A DNA stretch of 55,274 nt from an uncultured Collinsella sp. (GTDB taxonomy: Bacteria; Actinomycetota; Coriobacteriia; Coriobacteriales; Coriobacteriaceae), in the NCBI GenBank assembly GCA_900544235.1, contig UQUL01000012.1:1-55274 (forward strand), read 5' to 3'. Each line of letters opens with the position of its first letter. The first letter of the stretch is position 1. The notes beneath the pieces were generated by a model. The model was not told the DNA's origin, did no database searches, and saw only the letters and a list, made by a program, of their open reading frames with translations. The translations under genes were made by a program, and so were the position numbers. Shown one piece after another: positions 52,138-55,274 of this stretch.

Positions 52138-55134
52138 ATGGTAAACGAACTAGGCAATACGGACGACCTCGAGTTGATGCCGACGGGCGGCGGCTATATG
52201 GTGCGGCGCGATCGCTTGATGAACGAGCTCATCGTTAAAGGGCGCAAGGCGGGAATCGTTCTGCTTTACGCGCCCGATGGGTTTGGTAAGACGTCGGTAT
52301 TGCTGCAATACGTGCAGGAAGTTAAATCGGACCCCACGCGAGGGCCGGTTCGGATTATCGAGGCCGACCGCGCGATTGGACGCGAGCTCTTTATGCAGCT
52401 CGAGGTTGTCGCTGATGAGCTTAAGGACAAACCCCATTCGCTCGTTGCGATCGACAACGTGCCCAATCTCGAGCAGCACGAAACCGAGGACCTCATCGAT
52501 CGAATCCGCAGCTTACGTGCTACGGGGACGGGGGTCTTTATTGCCTGCCGCCCCTCCAACCGATTGCTTATCCACGGGCTGGGCGATTCGGTAAAAGTCA
52601 ATGCGCAGATGCTCAAGGTGCACGCCTATGAGTATTCGTCATGGGCCACGGCGTTCTCGATCAGCACATCGCTCGATTTCTATCGGCTCACGCAGGGTGT
52701 GCCAGAGCTGGTATCTGCCTTGCAGACGGGAATGTATGGACAGGGCGATGTTGCCGGGTCGCTCGAGAACGAAATCGTCAACGTGTACGGTGCGGCGCTG
52801 GCCGATCTCGCATCGCTCGAGAACAGCCTGTTGTTTAGCGTTGCCTGCTTGATGGTACTGATGGGCGAGGGCCGCATTGCGGAGCTAGAGGCGTGCGGTG
52901 TGAGGCTTTCGATGGTCGACCAGTCCATCTTTGTGCGCGATTATCCGATTTTTGGCGTGGATCCGTCTGATCGCACCTTTAGGTGTTTGGGCGCTAAGGA
53001 CAACGCGCGCCTGAGGCTGCGAAAGCTTGTTGCCGAGATCCGTCCCGAACTTGTATCGCGGGCTGCTCGCATTTTGATTAAGGCAGGCCGATGCGATTTG
53101 GCCATGGACCTGGCCGATGCGTTCTTGGACCGCCGTGTGGTGTTGGAGCTTGCCGGGCAGTATGGGGCCGATCTTGCCCTGACCGGGCATGGAGGGGATA
53201 TTTGCCGCGCGGCGTCGGCGATGATCAATGCGGAAAGGCAGGAGCAAGAGCCGGCACCCGCCGAGGCACTCGGCGTGTATCTGGCGGCTGTCAGCGTGTG
53301 CAATACAAAGCTGGCAAGGTATATGGCGTCCGTTATCGAACGTGCGGGTGACCAGGCAGCCCGCGAGGTCGACCCCGCTACCTGGAAAATAGCCCAGGCG
53401 CTCACTATCGCCTTTTACGGCGACAATGACCTGGGGCTTCCCGCCAACCTCGTTGTGCAAGAACAGACATCCTGCGAGGTACTCGACATGCTGTCTGCGC
53501 ATATCGAGGTCAAGCGCCATCTAACCGAGCGAGCGGAAGACGGCGATGTTCTTGCGAAGCTCAAGGCGTGCAAAGCCTATGATTGCGAGCTCGATATCGC
53601 GGGGATTCTCATACAGGCCGACCATATGCTAGTGGAGCTGTTCGACGGCTCGTTTGCTAAACCCGACGAGCGCGATGACAAGATGACGCAGATACTCGAG
53701 GCGCTCGATATCCGCGGGCTTAAGGCGCCATCCATATGGCTGCGTATGGTGCTGGCGGCGCGGCGTCTGCTCGCGGGCTTGCCCGTGACCGACGATGTGG
53801 CGTTTGGCGAGCTCGACCGCTTTGCGGTGCGTGTTCGCGACAATCAAATTCAGCTGTTTGGGCTATTGCTGGAGGGCTGGCAATCGCTGGCGGAGGGGCG
53901 GCCGGTCAATGCGAAGTTCCGCGCGGTTCAGGTGCTCAAGCTCGCTGATGAATCGATTGCGTACATGCGCGAAAACGCATTGTTGCTGGAACGCGCGGCG
54001 TATCTGCGCAATACGTCGCTGGTATCGGTTCGCGAAGAGGCAGAGCTGCTCGACATTAGTAAGACGCAGGTCGGTGGCTCAGAAGCCTGGATTGTGGCGC
54101 TGCATCTGGCCGCTGCGGGCCGCGATAGCGATCTTGCTGCCTGGATGTCTATGAATCGCTCGGGGATTTTAGACCCATCGTATCGGCTTTTTGCGCGTCT
54201 TGCGATGCATTGCCTGGGCGAGCCTGCCGTCAGGATTCGCAAGAAGCTTCCGGTGCGCGAGCTGTCGCGGTATTCACTACGCGATGACTTTGAGGGCGAA
54301 AGCGAGCGCCTGTTCCAGGCGGGCGAGGTTGAGGCTGTCGATACCATCGGTCATATTGAGATGCGCATGTTTGGCGCGTTTCGCGCCGAGCGCGACGGTT
54401 TTCCCATCACGGATAAGATGTGGCGTCGCAAAAAGGCGGCAACGCTTGCCGAACGCCTTGCGCTGGGTATGGATGCCATGGTCGACCGCGAGACAATCGC
54501 CATGGAGTTGTGGCCCCATGCCGAGTTTAACGCCGCGCGCAACAATCTGTATTCGACGGTATCGCGCTTGCGCTCGGCTTTGGGTCCAACGCCAGATGGA
54601 AAGTCGTGCGTGGTCATCCAAAACGAGTGCATTGGGCTCAACGGCGACTACGTTAAGACCGATGTAAGGCTCTTTGACCAGCTGAGCCGCGAGATTCTGG
54701 GAAACCGCATGGGTGCGAGAGGACCTCACCTGGTTGAGCTTTGTCTTAAGGTTGAGCAGCTCTACGCGGGGCCGCTGTATGTTCCCACCGGTTGCAATCC
54801 CACGTTCTTTACGCGCATGCGCCACATTATGCAATCCAAGTACATCGACTGCATGATTAGGGGAGCGAATGCCGCTCTCGAGGAGAATGACCTGCAATCG
54901 GCAATTTGGCTCGTTGAATCGGGGCTTCGCCAGGAGACGGCGCGCGAGGACATGGTTCGCTGCGCCATGCGCGTTTACGGCGCGGCGGGACGACGTCGCG
55001 ATGTTGTCGAGTTATACAGCGGCCACATGCACCACTTGAGAGAGCAGGTTCAAGGCGTGCCCGAGCCCGAGACAAGGCGTCTGTATGAGCGCCTGGTCGA
55101 AAGCAGACTCAAGCGCGTGCTTGTCGAGCGATAA
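52138..55134 (+). CDS. STAND-type ATPase with C-terminal SARP (OmpR winged helix plus BTAD) domains
   Basis: 998 aa. The N-terminal ATPase has Walker A YAPDGFGKTSVLL (K51) and Walker B HSLVAIDNV, followed by a MalT/STAND-like NACHT region and a long helical, TPR-like stretch (~residues 300-730). A winged helix (~residues 737-830; IEMRMFGAFRAERDG, RRKKAATLAERLAL, IAMELWPHAEFNAARNNLYSTVSRLRSAL) and a BTAD domain (~840-990) close it. SARP-type winged helices are activators; here the DNA-binding domain is at the C-terminus and the LuxR-type helix of MalT is absent. It is a large sensor-regulator whose signal and targets are not shown. No partner gene lies next to it. Confidence 0.85.
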   Translation: MVNELGNTDDLELMPTGGGYMVRRDRLMNELIVKGRKAGIVLLYAPDGFGKTSVLLQYVQEVKSDPTRGPVRIIEADRAIGRELFMQLEVVADELKDKPHSLVAIDNVPNLEQHETEDLIDRIRSLRATGTGVFIACRPSNRLLIHGLGDSVKVNAQMLKVHAYEYSSWATAFSISTSLDFYRLTQGVPELVSALQTGMYGQGDVAGSLENEIVNVYGAALADLASLENSLLFSVACLMVLMGEGRIAELEACGVRLSMVDQSIFVRDYPIFGVDPSDRTFRCLGAKDNARLRLRKLVAEIRPELVSRAARILIKAGRCDLAMDLADAFLDRRVVLELAGQYGADLALTGHGGDICRAASAMINAERQEQEPAPAEALGVYLAAVSVCNTKLARYMASVIERAGDQAAREVDPATWKIAQALTIAFYGDNDLGLPANLVVQEQTSCEVLDMLSAHIEVKRHLTERAEDGDVLAKLKACKAYDCELDIAGILIQADHMLVELFDGSFAKPDERDDKMTQILEALDIRGLKAPSIWLRMVLAARRLLAGLPVTDDVAFGELDRFAVRVRDNQIQLFGLLLEGWQSLAEGRPVNAKFRAVQVLKLADESIAYMRENALLLERAAYLRNTSLVSVREEAELLDISKTQVGGSEAWIVALHLAAAGRDSDLAAWMSMNRSGILDPSYRLFARLAMHCLGEPAVRIRKKLPVRELSRYSLRDDFEGESERLFQAGEVEAVDTIGHIEMRMFGAFRAERDGFPITDKMWRRKKAATLAERLALGMDAMVDRETIAMELWPHAEFNAARNNLYSTVSRLRSALGPTPDGKSCVVIQNECIGLNGDYVKTDVRLFDQLSREILGNRMGARGPHLVELCLKVEQLYAGPLYVPTGCNPTFFTRMRHIMQSKYIDCMIRGANAALEENDLQSAIWLVESGLRQETAREDMVRCAMRVYGAAGRRRDVVELYSGHMHHLREQVQGVPEPETRRLYERLVESRLKRVLVER

Positions 55135-55137
55135 AAA

Positions 55138-55166
55138 ACGGGCGTCCGAATCAATCGGGCGCCCGC
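55138..55166. terminator. Hairpin after the STAND-SARP gene
   Basis: CGGGCGTCCGA pairs with TCGGGCGCCCG, one mismatch, between converging genes. No clear T-run on the plus strand. Confidence 0.55.
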
Positions 55167-55194
55167 AGGCTTGCTCGGTATGACCAGCGGGTTT

Positions 55195-55274
55195 TTAGAC
55201 GAGCTTGATCTTCTCGATATCCTTGCGCGAGGACTCGCGATACAGCGAGAACTTGCGGCCGATAACCTGAACGA
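55195..55274 (-). CDS. YhbY/CRM-type RNA-binding protein, C-terminal fragment (cut by window edge)
   Basis: The last 25 codons before a TAA (55195-55197) read VQVIGRKFSLYRESSRK then DIEKIKLV. Q-V-I-G-x-x-x-x-L-Y-R-x-S is the closing strand of YhbY (CRM-domain) proteins, which bind the large ribosomal subunit precursor and help its assembly. The N-terminal part is outside the window. It converges on the STAND-SARP gene. Confidence 0.75.
   Translation of the reverse strand, partial: VQVIGRKFSLYRESSRKDIEKIKLV

Overview
The window reads as a chromosomal segment of a high-GC Gram-positive actinomycete of the Coriobacteriia, most like Collinsella. This is inferred from the gene set (GatCAB, an orphan GlnR-like regulator beside glnA, a MoaC-MobB fusion, DUF6110 beside a P-type ATPase, LPxTG-type pili with a class C sortase, a STAND-SARP regulator) and from the GC-rich codon use. 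No database search was possible, so the genus is a judgement.

Layout. 1-50 is the start of an IS3-type transposase running off the left edge. 336-6974 holds an AAA+ ATPase with a 10-bp iteron-like array upstream, a YczE-type membrane protein, a GntR regulator and a 2-keto-3-deoxygluconate (KDG) module (kdgA, kdgK, divergent LacI regulator). Two shared cis elements tie the YczE gene to the KDG module. 7109-13504 carries glnA with a GlnR-like regulator, an HtrA protease and ligA. 13540-17452 (minus strand) carries a lower-GC pair (small lipoprotein-like protein, Tat-exported cysteine-peptidase-like protein), then MATE with a MerR regulator. 17715-26636 holds a two-subunit ABC exporter, moaA, the moaC-mobB fusion, an MFS transporter and a HAD phosphatase.

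27142-37442 is a pilus locus: a large beta-helix adhesin broken by an in-frame TAA, two paralogous isopeptide pilins of very different base composition, a nucleotidyltransferase gene pair resembling AbiE-type (type IV) toxin-antitoxin systems, and a class C sortase. 37748-41249 is gatCAB. 41650-44993 holds a DUF6110 protein, a metal P-type ATPase with an atypical transmembrane motif, and a RelB-like/PIN toxin-antitoxin pair.

45728-46779 is the tmRNA gene, then two 52-bp repeats carrying an inverted copy of the tmRNA 3' end, then a 62-bp-period tandem array of hairpin units. This is one of the most unusual noncoding stretches here. 46780-55274 holds a patatin-like hydrolase, rplM-rpsI, glmM, a PTS EIIA-Glc protein, nagB (with glmM, amino-sugar supply to the wall), a 998-aa STAND-SARP regulator and the end of a YhbY-type gene.

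The window is rich in dispersed hairpin repeats. One family (CCACCACAAAGG...CCTTTGTGGTGG) sits just after five plus-strand genes, three times followed by a T-run, and probably doubles as terminators. A second (CCATCACAACATTCGA) occurs three times, a third (AGTTGCGGTG) flanks the gntR gene, and two long perfect-inverted-repeat elements lie at 10966-11167 and 41255-41386. The best candidates for something undescribed are the 62-bp hairpin array beside ssrA and the shared structured leader upstream of the YczE-type gene and kdgA.
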